A DNA stretch of 64,000 nt, taken from positions 85,828 through 149,827 of the forward strand of contig NZ_CALSAN010000009.1 in NCBI RefSeq assembly GCF_943372915.1, read 5' to 3'. How positions within the stretch are numbered: the first letter of the stretch is position 1; the number at the start of each line of letters is the position of its first letter. Positions 49,697 through 58,567 of the stretch are shown here, piece by piece. The position numbers and the translations under genes were made by a program. The DNA is from Ferrovibrio terrae_A. GTDB lineage: Bacteria; Pseudomonadota; Alphaproteobacteria; Ferrovibrionales; Ferrovibrionaceae. The notes under the pieces were generated by a model, which ran no database searches, had not been told where the DNA came from, and saw only the letters and a list, made by a program, of their open reading frames with translations.

Positions 49697-51535
49697 ATGC
49701 CGAAGCCTTACATTGCGTGCCTGCCTACCACCGTAGACATTATCCTAGGCGAGTCCTTGATCGGCTTTGCCGCACGGGTATCCGAGGCCAATCATTTCGG
49801 GCGCACATTGCCGCTTCTTTTAGATGCGGGAATCTCTTCCCCATACATTCCTTCTGCCGCCACCGTACCCTTTGACCTGACTGAGCTGTCAGCGTTGACA
49901 GGTGTGCCTCGAAGCGCTCTGAAAAACGCGGCTTATTGGCCAATGGCCCGCCGGACAGTGAACTTCCAGGGTCACAAAATTCCCCGTGAATTTGTCACCG
50001 TCGAGCAGCGACGTGCGTGCCCGGAATGCCTCCAGGAGGCGGCTTATCACCGCGCCATCTGGGACCTGAGTTTTGTCACGATTTGCCACCGGCACCGCAG
50101 GGAACTGCTAAGCAGTTGTCCGTCCTGCGACCGTCGTTTGGGATGGAAGTGGTCCAGTCTGTGTCTCTGCGAATGCGCTTTTGATTTCCGGCGCGCTAGA
50201 AAGAGAATGGTGCGAGATTCAGAGCTGGCAGGCCTGACCACCTTAGTGCAGACGCTTGAACCAGGACAGAATGGCAAGGGTATTTTGCCTGGCGTGGTTT
50301 TGTCTCCGGCTGACGAGATTACCTTGGCCTACCTGATGGGCTGGTATGCAACAGGGCGTACGCGGCGACCGAGACCAATCCGTAATCTCAGTGCATCGAA
50401 CGGCATCCCCGGTATCCTCGCAGCGGGCGTGGAGGTATGCCGGAACTGGCCTCACGCATTCAGCGACTTGCTGGATAGACGCCTAGCTGGCGCTATCGGC
50501 CATCGAGGCCGCTATGGTTTCGAGCGTTCCTTTGGTGCTTTTGGAAACTGGTTGCTCTATGGCGATCACTCACCGACGCTGCAGCGTTTCCTGAAAGAAG
50601 CGTTGCGGGCTCACTTCGCCGACCACCCGGAGCTTCGCACCAGGACAAGACGCTTGGAGGCAGTTCACAGCGTCGACCGGATGACCCTGACTGAGGCCAG
50701 ACGGCACCTGCGCTGTCGCGTGGAACGCCTGAGGCCATTGCTCATAGCTGGCGGTCACGTGAAAACTGGTGGTGGCAGTGGCGCGCCGATTCTCGTGCGG
50801 ACGCAACTCGTCCTGAATCTTCGAGAAGAGATAAACGGATTGGTCGACCGTAGGGGCATCCAACAGCAGCTGGGCTGCACTAAACTTCTAACGAGGCGAT
50901 TGATACGGGGGTGGGACCTGGTACCGTCCGATGGGCTGGCTGCCGAATTGTTCAGAAGGAAGGCATGGCACCGTGGCCGGGTCGACAGGCTGGTCAGGGA
51001 ACTCGAGCGTGTCATCGACCCGACATTGCCGGTGGGTGTTCTGCGGCCGATGACCTCGGTCATCAGCGAGCTAAACACACGTGGAATCGGCATGGCCCGG
51101 TTACTCAAATCCATCCTGGCGATGCGACACGTGCCAGGGCGGCTTATTCCGGAGAAAGTCGGGTTGGCCCGTATTGGTGTAGATGCCTGTGCGCTCACCC
51201 GCCAGATGACCGGCCTCGACGTCCTGACGCTGCCGGAAGCTGCCAAGGCGCTCGGGGTGAAGCAGGAAGTCGCATATCACCTAGAACGTCGTGTTCTGCT
51301 GAAGTCAGAGCGGCGGCCAGGATACAAAGGGCGCGTCGTTTCCGAGACCGAGTTGGCGCGCTTCAGAAATGCCTATGTGATCCCCAGCCAGCTCGGCCGT
51401 GATGTCGGGCATTATCAAGGCTGGGCTTCCGACCAGCTCAAAGCTGCGGGCCTAAAGCCTGTGACCGGTCCAGGTGTCGATGGGGGGCGCCAGTTCGTAT
51501 TCTGGCGGGCTGAGGTCGAGCGCCTACGGTGGTGA
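49697..51535 (+). CDS. tniQ: TniQ/TnsD-type target-selection protein (long)
   Basis: 612 residues from MPKPYIACLPTTVDIILGES, whose GESLIGFAARVSEANHFG is the TniQ opening. A zinc-binding region follows from residue 105: CPECLQEAAYHR, CHRHRRELLSSCPSCDRRLG and CLCECAFD. The long C-terminal part contains helix-turn-helix-like segments and LPEAAKALGVKQEVAYHLE, suited to sequence-specific DNA binding. This size is that of TnsD-like homing proteins, so it is the best candidate for recognising the gyrB 3' end. Confidence 0.9.
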   Translation: MPKPYIACLPTTVDIILGESLIGFAARVSEANHFGRTLPLLLDAGISSPYIPSAATVPFDLTELSALTGVPRSALKNAAYWPMARRTVNFQGHKIPREFVTVEQRRACPECLQEAAYHRAIWDLSFVTICHRHRRELLSSCPSCDRRLGWKWSSLCLCECAFDFRRARKRMVRDSELAGLTTLVQTLEPGQNGKGILPGVVLSPADEITLAYLMGWYATGRTRRPRPIRNLSASNGIPGILAAGVEVCRNWPHAFSDLLDRRLAGAIGHRGRYGFERSFGAFGNWLLYGDHSPTLQRFLKEALRAHFADHPELRTRTRRLEAVHSVDRMTLTEARRHLRCRVERLRPLLIAGGHVKTGGGSGAPILVRTQLVLNLREEINGLVDRRGIQQQLGCTKLLTRRLIRGWDLVPSDGLAAELFRRKAWHRGRVDRLVRELERVIDPTLPVGVLRPMTSVISELNTRGIGMARLLKSILAMRHVPGRLIPEKVGLARIGVDACALTRQMTGLDVLTLPEAAKALGVKQEVAYHLERRVLLKSERRPGYKGRVVSETELARFRNAYVIPSQLGRDVGHYQGWASDQLKAAGLKPVTGPGVDGGRQFVFWRAEVERLRW

Positions 51536-51612
51536 GCCGCTGAAAGCATTCAAGGATTCCGCCATTCGAATGCTCGAAATTAAGGTGAATACTTGAATTT
51601 CAGCAAGAATCC

Positions 51613-52707
51613 TTGCCATATCGAGCCAGTTTTCCTTGGCTCGCAAGGTTTTCCTTCGGGCAGATCTGGTCTGAACGATTGCCTGAAGACGATATATCGC
51701 CGCTCCCTCAATGGTGTGTGCCCCGGGTCTATCCTGATGAAGCCATAAATGGCCTGATCATCCGGATCACCGAAGCCAACCAGTTCAGCGATCCTATTAA
51801 GGTCTCTAAATCAGCGGGGCTCGATTTCCCGTTGCTTTACTTCACCCCAGAACAGCTTTCACGTTTGGCGCTGCTCGCAGATACGCCCATTGAGGAAATC
51901 CGGGCCCCTTGGCTTTCGCTGAACCCGGCGATGGAACCAACGCCTGCATACGGGCGCTACTTGGGCGACGCTTGGCCTGAACTGCAAAGGGGCCACCGAT
52001 ATTACTGCCCACATTGCCTGGCAGATGCGCCATATCACCGGCTGGCCTGGACCTTTTATGCCATTAGGGTTTGTGTGAAGCATCGGGTGCAACTCCAATC
52101 CATATGTCCCAAGCCAAAATGCAAATTGGGACACCGGTGGCGCACCCACAGTAACCGGGCCTGCCAATGCGGTCAGGATCTTACTGAAGCGACCGCTGAA
52201 CCCGTATCCGATGTCGACTTGGAGGGAGCTTCCTACATCCAGCGGCAGCTTTTTGGTTCCGACGGCGATACCCCGGAGTTACTAAGCGGTTTGACAATGG
52301 CGACGCTGCCCCAGGTTCTGGTGGCAGCCGCCAACCTTCCAATGGCAATCAGGTTGGACATCCTGGACGACGCGGCAGATCCAGGCGGGCTTGCCCGATA
52401 CGGCGACCTTAAAAGTGGCGACCAAACAATTGTTGACGGTGCATTCCCTGATCTGAACCGCGCGCTCAGTCTGGGGCTCGCAATGATGACCCAGCCCGCT
52501 GACAAGGTTGGGGCGGCCATCCGTAAATCTCTGTTGGCGATCGAGCCCCAATCGGATCCATACTGGATTTGGCATCTCAGCAGGATGAAAGTTGGCGACA
52601 GGCTTCCCCGAGTGATCAAGCAGGCACTCGTTGGCGTCGACACGTCCGCCTGGAAGAAGAAGCGCGGACGTAAAAAGAAATCTGATGCGGTTACCAAAAA
52701 TCAGTAA
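51613..52707 (+). CDS. tniQ: Second TniQ-family protein (short)
   Basis: About 364 residues. VPRVYPDEAINGLIIRITEA is a TniQ opening, and a zinc region follows: YYCPHCLADAPYHRLAWTFY, CVKHRVQLQSICPKPKC and CQCG. The C-terminus is very basic (KKKRGRKKKS). No ATG or GTG lies before the conserved region; the frame can start only at TTG (51613 or 51680), so expression may be weak or need coupling. Elements with two TniQ proteins commonly use one for a fixed site and the other for another pathway. It ends 14 bases before the right-end repeats. Confidence 0.82.
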   Translation: MPYRASFPWLARFSFGQIWSERLPEDDISPLPQWCVPRVYPDEAINGLIIRITEANQFSDPIKVSKSAGLDFPLLYFTPEQLSRLALLADTPIEEIRAPWLSLNPAMEPTPAYGRYLGDAWPELQRGHRYYCPHCLADAPYHRLAWTFYAIRVCVKHRVQLQSICPKPKCKLGHRWRTHSNRACQCGQDLTEATAEPVSDVDLEGASYIQRQLFGSDGDTPELLSGLTMATLPQVLVAAANLPMAIRLDILDDAADPGGLARYGDLKSGDQTIVDGAFPDLNRALSLGLAMMTQPADKVGAAIRKSLLAIEPQSDPYWIWHLSRMKVGDRLPRVIKQALVGVDTSAWKKKRGRKKKSDAVTKNQ

Positions 52708-52720
52708 CTTGGCTCAAACA

Positions 52721-52852
52721 GGACAGCTTTTGAGGCACGGCTTGCAAAACAGGACAGCTTCTGAGGCAATCCGGGACAACTTCCTCGGCACCGGAAGTGT
52801 CGGAATCAATGACTTAGCATCAGTTTCTGGACAGCTTCCGTGACACTTAGCA
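52721..52852 (-). repeat. Right transposon end with four TnsB-type binding repeats
   Basis: GGACAGCTT-type repeats (complement of AAGCTGTCC) lie at 52721-52729, 52752-52760, 52774-52782 (GGACAACTT) and 52829-52837. They are followed by CGTGACACTTAGCA (52839-52852), the inverse of the left end. ACTTAGCAT also occurs once more at 52812-52820, 32 bases inside the terminal copy. Confidence 0.82.
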
Positions 52853-52940
52853 TTTGTGTCAGTGCATGCGTTCGGGCTTCGAGTCTCAGATCCATCCGGC
52901 GCTGAAACCTCAGACCCTAGTGTCCGTTAGGCGGGACTTC

Positions 52941-53918
52941 TCAAGCCGCTGATTCGCGGAGGTGGCAAGACACCCAGCGGCCTGGCGTCACTTCCCGCAA
53001 ATCGGGGGTTTCGATCCGGCAGCGATCGATCGCGTAGGGACAGCGTGTGTGGAAGTGGCAGCCCGGTGGCGGGTTCATCGGGCTAGGCACGTCGCCTTCG
53101 ATCACCAGCTCGCGGCGCTGGGCGCGCGGATCGGCCACAGGGGCGGCGGCGATCAGTGCTTCCGCATAAGGATGCAGGGGGTGAGCAAACAGTGCCTCCT
53201 TGTCCGCCATCTCGACGATGCGGCCTAGATACATCACTGCCACGCGGTGTGCGATATGCTCGACAACGCCAAGGTCGTGCGAGATGAAGAGGTAGGCCAG
53301 GTTGAATTCCTCTTGCAGGTCCATCATCAGGTTGATGACCTGCGCCTGCACTGAGACGTCGAGCGCTGAGACCGGCTCGTCGGCCACTATCACCGCCGGC
53401 TGTAGCGCCAGGGCGCGCGCCAAGCCGAGCCGCTGGCGCTGCCCTCCGGAGAATTCGAACGGATATTTGACCATCGCGTCGGCGCGCAGGCCGACCCGCT
53501 CCAGCAACATCACGACCTTTTCCTCGCGCGCCGTGCTGGTCAGCTCCTCGAAGTTCTCCAGAGGCTCACCGACGATCTGGCCGGCCGTGAGCCGCGGATT
53601 GAGTGACGCATAAGGATCCTGGAACACCATCTGGATACGCCGGCGGTGCGGCCGCATGCCTTCCTCGTCGAGATGTGTCACGTCGACGCCATCGAGCATG
53701 ACGCGGCCCGAGGTCGGCTGCATGAGCCTGACCAGGAGACGGCCGACGGTCGACTTGCCGCACCCAGACTCGCCAACCAGGCACAAGGTTTCGCCACCGC
53801 GCAGGGCGAAGGAGACGCCATCGACGGCCCTGATTTGGCCCACAGCACGACGAAGCCCGCCGCGAAGGACGGGGAAATGTTTGATCAGCTTGTCGACCTC
53901 GAGCACCGGCGCCGTCAT
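52941..53918 (-). CDS. Peptide-type ABC transporter ATPase (DppF/OppF-like)
   Basis: 325 residues from MTAPVLEVDKLIKHFPV. Walker A GESGCGKSTVGR, signature FSGGQRQRLGLARAL and Walker B VIVADEPVSALD are all present. The C-terminus has the oligopeptide family extension with cysteines CHFHTRCPYAIDRC, which in this group binds an iron-sulfur cluster. Its ATG overlaps the stop of the DppD-like gene. It is the last gene of the five-gene operon 58427-52941 and the first chromosomal gene right of the transposon. Confidence 0.93.
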   Translation of the reverse strand: MTAPVLEVDKLIKHFPVLRGGLRRAVGQIRAVDGVSFALRGGETLCLVGESGCGKSTVGRLLVRLMQPTSGRVMLDGVDVTHLDEEGMRPHRRRIQMVFQDPYASLNPRLTAGQIVGEPLENFEELTSTAREEKVVMLLERVGLRADAMVKYPFEFSGGQRQRLGLARALALQPAVIVADEPVSALDVSVQAQVINLMMDLQEEFNLAYLFISHDLGVVEHIAHRVAVMYLGRIVEMADKEALFAHPLHPYAEALIAAAPVADPRAQRRELVIEGDVPSPMNPPPGCHFHTRCPYAIDRCRIETPDLREVTPGRWVSCHLRESAA

Positions 53919-54907
53919 ACGGGTGTGCTCCGGTTGGCTTCCCAGCACGCCACAATATGGCCCGGGACAGGTTCGGTGAGCGGCGGCGCCTCGGCGTGGC
54001 AGTGTGCAGTTGCGAACCCGCACCGCGGCGCAAAGGCGCATCCCACAATTGGCTCTCGCAGTGATGGCACGATCCCGGGAATTTCCGCCAGTCGCCGCGT
54101 GTGCGTTCCCGGGCGGCGACCGCGCGGGATCGAAGCCATGAGGCCGCGCGTATAGGGGTGAAGCGGGCGATCGAAGAGTTCGAGCATCGGCGCCTCCTCG
54201 ACCTTTCGCCCGGCATACATGATGACCACGCGTTGCGCGTTTTCCGCGACGACGCCGAGATCGTGGGTGATCAGGATGATCGCGGCATCCAATCTGTCCT
54301 TGAGCTCACGCATGAGCTTTAGGATTTGCGCCTGGATCGTGACATCAAGCGCCGTCGTGGGCTCATCGGCAATCAACACCATAGGGTTGCAGGCCAGCGC
54401 CATCGCGATCATGACACGCTGCCGCATTCCACCGGAGAACTGATGCGGATAGTCGCCCAGGCGACGCTTTGCATCGGGAATGCGAACCAGATCGAGCATG
54501 GCTCGGGCTCGGTCAAGCGCCGCCGCACGCGCCAAACCCTGATGAATCATAACGGTCTCGGCTATCTGATCGCCGATGGTCATCACCGGGTTGAGCGAAG
54601 TCATCGGTTCTTGGAAGACCATGGCTATACGGTTGCCGCGGATGCCGCGCATCTGCGCCTCCGGCAGGCTCGTGAGATCGGTCCCGCCAAAATGCACTGC
54701 GCCGGATACGATGCGGCCGCTGGTCTCCGGGATGAGACGCATGATCGATAGAGCGGTCACGCTCTTCCCGCAGCCGGATTCGCCGACAATTGATAACGTC
54801 TCTTTCGCGCCGACGGTGAAGGACAGGCCGTCTACGGCACGCACGACGCCCTCGCGGGTAAAGAACTGGGTGTGGAGGTTCTGAACTTCGAGAACGGGGG
54901 CGGTCAT
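53915..54907 (-). CDS. Peptide-type ABC transporter ATPase (DppD/OppD-like)
   Basis: 330 residues. Walker A GESGCGKSVTALSIM, signature FSGGMRQRVMIAMAL and Walker B VLIADEPTTALDVT are intact. The C-terminal extension again has the cysteine pattern (GCAFAPRCGFATAHC). It pairs with the DppF-like ATPase to power import through the two permeases. It starts three bases after the DppC-like gene ends. Confidence 0.94.
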   Translation of the reverse strand: MTAPVLEVQNLHTQFFTREGVVRAVDGLSFTVGAKETLSIVGESGCGKSVTALSIMRLIPETSGRIVSGAVHFGGTDLTSLPEAQMRGIRGNRIAMVFQEPMTSLNPVMTIGDQIAETVMIHQGLARAAALDRARAMLDLVRIPDAKRRLGDYPHQFSGGMRQRVMIAMALACNPMVLIADEPTTALDVTIQAQILKLMRELKDRLDAAIILITHDLGVVAENAQRVVIMYAGRKVEEAPMLELFDRPLHPYTRGLMASIPRGRRPGTHTRRLAEIPGIVPSLREPIVGCAFAPRCGFATAHCHAEAPPLTEPVPGHIVACWEANRSTPV

Positions 54908-54910
54908 TGG

Positions 54911-55783
54911 CTACATCCGCCGTGCCAGGCGTGGGTCGAGATGATCGCGCAGTCCGTCACCAAGCAGATTGATTGCCAGGACAACGAGGGCGAGGCAGGC
55001 ACCAGGGAAGAAAATCGTCCACGGTGCGCGTGCCAGAAGCAGCCGGCTCGAGGCGACGATATTGCCCCAGGTCGGTGTCTCGGGGGGGACGCCGGCGCCA
55101 AGGAAAGACAACCCGGCCTCGATCAGGATGGCCGACGCGGCCACGTAGGTTGCCTGGACGATCAGCGGCGGGATCGTGCTCGGGAGGATATGACGCAGGA
55201 TAATCTTAAGCTTGCGGCTGCCGCCGCTGATCGCCGCCTCGATATAGGGCTGCTCGCGGGTGGTCAGCACGACGGAGCGTACCAGACGCACGACGCGGGG
55301 AATCTCCGGAATGGTGATTGCCACGATGACGATTACAACACCGCCCTGATTGAGGGACACGAGGGCGATGGCCAGCAGAATTGCCGGAATAGCCATCAAT
55401 CCGTCCATCAACCGCATCACCAGATTATCGACGCTTCGCAGGTAGCCAGCAGCGAGGCCGATGGCGAGCCCGCCGGCCACGGCGAGAGCCGCCACCGACA
55501 GCCCGACGATCAGTGATACGCGGGCCCCGTAGACGCAGCGCGCGAAGATGTCCCGGCCGAGATGATCGGTGCCGAAATAGTAGGTTCCAGAGGGGGGCTG
55601 TAGGCGGTCTACGGGATTGATGAAGGTGGGATCGCCTGCCAGGAGCGGCGCCAGGATCGCGACGCAGGCCATGAAGATCAGGATCGCGGCGCCGATCACG
55701 ATTGTCGGGCTGCGCCGCCCGAATTCGGCAAGGCGGGCGGGGAGGCCGGCTCTTCGGCCGCGTATTTGGGAAAAGGCTGTCAT
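54911..55783 (-). CDS. Peptide-type ABC transporter permease (DppC/OppC-like)
   Basis: 290 residues, about six membrane segments, starting near IVIGAAILIFMACVAILAPL. YYFGTDHLGRDIFARCVYGA is the family signature between the first and second segments. The EAA-type loop that docks the ATPases reads EAAISGGSRKLKIILRHILP. It follows the DppB-like gene with a one-base gap. Confidence 0.94.
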   Translation of the reverse strand: MTAFSQIRGRRAGLPARLAEFGRRSPTIVIGAAILIFMACVAILAPLLAGDPTFINPVDRLQPPSGTYYFGTDHLGRDIFARCVYGARVSLIVGLSVAALAVAGGLAIGLAAGYLRSVDNLVMRLMDGLMAIPAILLAIALVSLNQGGVVIVIVAITIPEIPRVVRLVRSVVLTTREQPYIEAAISGGSRKLKIILRHILPSTIPPLIVQATYVAASAILIEAGLSFLGAGVPPETPTWGNIVASSRLLLARAPWTIFFPGACLALVVLAINLLGDGLRDHLDPRLARRM

Positions 55784-55784
55784 C

Positions 55785-56726
55785 TCAATACCGAATGCGC
55801 GGGTCGAGGAACGTGTAGGACAGGTCGACGAGCAGGTTCACCAGCACATAGATGCCAGAGAAGATCATGATGACGCCCTGAATGATCGGATAGTCGCGCC
55901 GCGCGATCGCGTCGACGACAAGCCGGCCTATGCCCGGAATGTTGAACACCGTCTCGGTGATCACCACTCCTCCGATCAGCAATGCCACACCAATGCCGAT
56001 GACCGTTACGATCGGCACGGCCGCGTTCTTCAGGGCGTGGCGCAAGAGCATTGGGGCCCTCGCCACACCTTTGGCGTTGGCGGTGCGGATGTAATCCTCC
56101 GCCAGCACATCGAGCATGGTCGTGCGCGTGATGCGCGCGATAAGAGCCACGTAGGCGAGACCGAGCGCCAGCGTCGGCAGGATGAGATTGTGAAGCCAAG
56201 CCAGGATGCCGTCGGCGAGCGGCGTATAGCCCTGCACCGGCAGCCAGCGGAGTTCGATGGAGAACAAAAAGATGAGCAGGTATCCGACAACAAAGACCGG
56301 AACAGAGAAGCCTGCGACAGCGAGGCCCATCACGAAGCGGTCGACAGCGCGTCCAACGTTGGCTGCAGCAATCACGCCAAGGCAGACGGCTACCGTCACG
56401 GCGAACACGATGGTGGTGACGGCAAGAGAAATTGTCGGTTCGGCACGCTGGGCGATCAGGGTAGTGACCGGATCGCCCCAGAACATGGAACGGCCAAGGT
56501 CGCCCGAGGCTAGGCTGGCGAGCCAGACAAGAAGCTGCCGCCACAAAGGCTCGTCCAGGCCCAGCTTGCGACGGATTTCCATGATGTTCTCGGGCGAGGC
56601 ATTGTCCCCGGCCATGATGGCTGCTGGGTCGCCGGGGGCAAGATGCAGGAGAAGGAAGACAAAGACGGCCACCAGGCCCATGACAGGGATCGTCATGAGC
56701 AGGCGCCGAATGATATACGCAGTCAT
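55785..56726 (-). CDS. Peptide-type ABC transporter permease (DppB/OppB-like)
   Basis: 313 residues with six membrane segments. MTAYIIRRLLMTIPVMGLVA is the standard opening of the family, and HLAPGDPAAIMAGDNASPE follows. The ATPase-docking loop is YIRTANAKGVARAPMLLRHA. It forms the membrane channel together with the DppC-like subunit. About 96 bases separate it from the substrate-binding protein gene upstream. Confidence 0.94.
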   Translation of the reverse strand: MTAYIIRRLLMTIPVMGLVAVFVFLLLHLAPGDPAAIMAGDNASPENIMEIRRKLGLDEPLWRQLLVWLASLASGDLGRSMFWGDPVTTLIAQRAEPTISLAVTTIVFAVTVAVCLGVIAAANVGRAVDRFVMGLAVAGFSVPVFVVGYLLIFLFSIELRWLPVQGYTPLADGILAWLHNLILPTLALGLAYVALIARITRTTMLDVLAEDYIRTANAKGVARAPMLLRHALKNAAVPIVTVIGIGVALLIGGVVITETVFNIPGIGRLVVDAIARRDYPIIQGVIMIFSGIYVLVNLLVDLSYTFLDPRIRY

Positions 56727-56822
56727 GTGGTGCTCCCGATCTTGCCTCTGCTCACGGAGAATTCGTCCCGGAGGCGCGGAGGAATATTCTACATCTCCGC
56801 GCCGCCGGGGGCATAATCAGGC

Positions 56823-58427
56823 TTACACCTTCTCCGCGTTCCACCATGGGACAATCTCCGCGACCGGGATCACGCCTCGCAGATTGCGGCGCATGGCCGC
56901 CGGTTGCACCCATTGTCCGTAGTAGAGCTGGGGCACGAAATTCCACGCATTTTCCTGGAGCTCACGGGCCACAGTCTTGCGTGCATCCAGCGTCGGGGCC
57001 AGGGCCCATTTGTTGCGCAGGTCCTCATGCTTGGCATCGGAGGGCCAGCCGAACCAGGCCTTGTCGCCGGTTGCAGCATGGGCGGAGAGAAGGATCGGAT
57101 TGCCAATGGCGGCACCACCCGACCAAGTGATGAAGATGTTCCAGCCGCCCTGGTTTGGCGGGGCCTTGCTAGAGCGACGCTGCACGACGTTCGACCAGTC
57201 CATAGCCTCAACCTGGACGTTAAGGCCGGCCTGCCGCATCGCCTGCGCGATAACGAGGCTCGTGTTGCTCATCACAGCAATATTCGTCGCTTGCATAATG
57301 ACGATCGGGCGGCCGTCATAGCCGGCCTCCTTGAACAGTTCACGCGCCTTGGCGAGGTTCTGCCCGCCTTTGAACCAATCGATATTGGCGTCGTTTTCCA
57401 TGGGTGTGCCCATGCCAAAATACGACGACACCTGCTTGACGTATTTCGAATCCCCGAAGGTGGCCTTCAGCACGTCGCTCTGCTTTACGATGTATAGCAT
57501 TGCCTGGCGTGCTTTGATGTTGTCGAAGGGCGGATGCAGGTAGTTGAGCCGTACCTGGCCGACATTTCCAAGCCCGTTCAGCACTTCGATCTTGATGTTG
57601 CGGTCGCTCTCGAGCTGCGGCAGCAGATCGGTTGGCGGCACTTCATAGAAGTCGATCTCGCCGGCCTGCAAGGCGGCGACCGCGGTCTGTGCGTCCGGCA
57701 TATTGATCATGATGACGCGGTCGACCTTGGCGACCTTGCCACCAGCGATACCGGACGCGGCCTCCGCACGCGGCACGTAGTTCGGGTTGCGGTCGTACAC
57801 ATACTGCGTGCCAGGCTTGGTTTCGTCGAGGTTGAGCGTAAAAGGCCCGGAGCCGACGACCTGATCGATCTTCTGCATCGGATCGGTCTCGGCCTCCTTC
57901 TTACGCATCATGAAGCACATCGGCATGTTGGTCTTGGCCAGTACGTCCAGCACCAGGCCATAAGGCTCCCGCAGTGTGATGCTGAACGTCTTCTCATCCT
58001 TGGCGGATAGGTCCTTGACCCTTTCCATCAAATGCTGCCCGCCGCCGTCGCGCGCGGCCCAGCGTTTCAGAGAGGGCACGATGTCGGCCGTGGTGACTGC
58101 CGAGCCATCATGCCACTTGAGCCCGTCGCGCAGCTCGAATGTATAGGTCAGCTTGTCGTCTGAGACGCCATGTCGGCCGACCATCTGCGGCTGGGGCTGC
58201 TGGTTGCCGTCAATGCCGAACAGGGTGTCGTAGACCATGCCGCCGTGGTAGCCGGCCATATTCGCCGTCGTCCATATCGGGTCGTAGGTCGGGATGTCGC
58301 CGTGCATGACCGCGCGGATTGTGCGCGCCGCGCTGGGCCTGGATTGTCCGCGTACGATACTGGGCGCGGCCAGCATGGCCGAGGCGGCGAGGCTGGTCTG
58401 TATGGCAGTACGGCGAGTGATCTTCAT
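56823..58427 (-). CDS. Peptide-type ABC transporter substrate-binding protein, Tat signal
   Basis: 534 residues from MKITRRTAIQTSLAASAMLA, a twin-arginine-type signal ending near PSIVRGQ. The ATG at 58427 has GGAGAG upstream, so the longer frame to 58457 is not used. The family core includes LTYTFELRDGLKWHDGSAVT, typical of solute-binding protein family 5 (DppA/OppA). The ligand is unknown; peptides, opines or other amides are possible. It is the first gene of the operon and lies opposite the hydrolase gene, with a palindromic operator between. Confidence 0.92.
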   Translation of the reverse strand: MKITRRTAIQTSLAASAMLAAPSIVRGQSRPSAARTIRAVMHGDIPTYDPIWTTANMAGYHGGMVYDTLFGIDGNQQPQPQMVGRHGVSDDKLTYTFELRDGLKWHDGSAVTTADIVPSLKRWAARDGGGQHLMERVKDLSAKDEKTFSITLREPYGLVLDVLAKTNMPMCFMMRKKEAETDPMQKIDQVVGSGPFTLNLDETKPGTQYVYDRNPNYVPRAEAASGIAGGKVAKVDRVIMINMPDAQTAVAALQAGEIDFYEVPPTDLLPQLESDRNIKIEVLNGLGNVGQVRLNYLHPPFDNIKARQAMLYIVKQSDVLKATFGDSKYVKQVSSYFGMGTPMENDANIDWFKGGQNLAKARELFKEAGYDGRPIVIMQATNIAVMSNTSLVIAQAMRQAGLNVQVEAMDWSNVVQRRSSKAPPNQGGWNIFITWSGGAAIGNPILLSAHAATGDKAWFGWPSDAKHEDLRNKWALAPTLDARKTVARELQENAWNFVPQLYYGQWVQPAAMRRNLRGVIPVAEIVPWWNAEKV

Positions 58428-58493
58428 CGGTTCTCTCCCCTGTGGATTCTTCTTCATTTGCCGTTCGGCATAATAGTTGGTACTAGCACGAAT

Positions 58494-58511
58494 TAGTACA
58501 TCAATGTACTA
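58494..58511. promoter_or_regulatory. Palindromic operator between the ABC operon and the hydrolase-marR pair
   Basis: TAGTACAT-CA-ATGTACTA has perfect 8-bp arms. It sits in the 140-base divergent region. GTACAT palindromes recur at 61652-61673 and 61772-61797, suggesting one regulator, most simply the MarR protein encoded at 59608. Confidence 0.7.
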
Positions 58512-58567
58512 TATGCCGAGCGCGCGAGGAATCCAAGCTCATTTGAGACGGAGTGGCGGGCCGGGGA

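Larger units (their letters stand above)
9996..52852. mobile_element. Tn7-like transposon of about 43 kb inserted at the 3' end of gyrB
   Basis: The element has TnsA, TnsB, TnsC and two TniQ-family genes at its right end. Inverted arrays of the repeat AGCTGTCC lie at both ends (10011, 10031; complement at 52721, 52752, 52774, 52829). The inverted outer motif TGCTAAGTG(C/T)CACG is at 9995-10008 and, on the minus strand, at 52839-52852. TTTGTG occurs as a direct repeat at 9991-9996 and 52853-52858, a candidate 5-bp target duplication. Exact termini are uncertain by a few bases because neither end begins with the usual TGT at a position symmetric with the other. The gene content between (defence, restriction, SOS repair, recombinases) fits the known cargo of Tn7-like elements. 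Confidence 0.85.

Noticed and set aside
9996..52852. CRISPR-associated transposon
   Set aside because: The tns set with two TniQ proteins invites this, but no cas gene and no regularly spaced repeat array was seen.
9995..52852. CTAAG/CTTAG as target-site duplication
   Set aside because: These are inverted, not direct, copies at the two ends, so they belong to the terminal inverted repeat. TTTGTG is the direct repeat.
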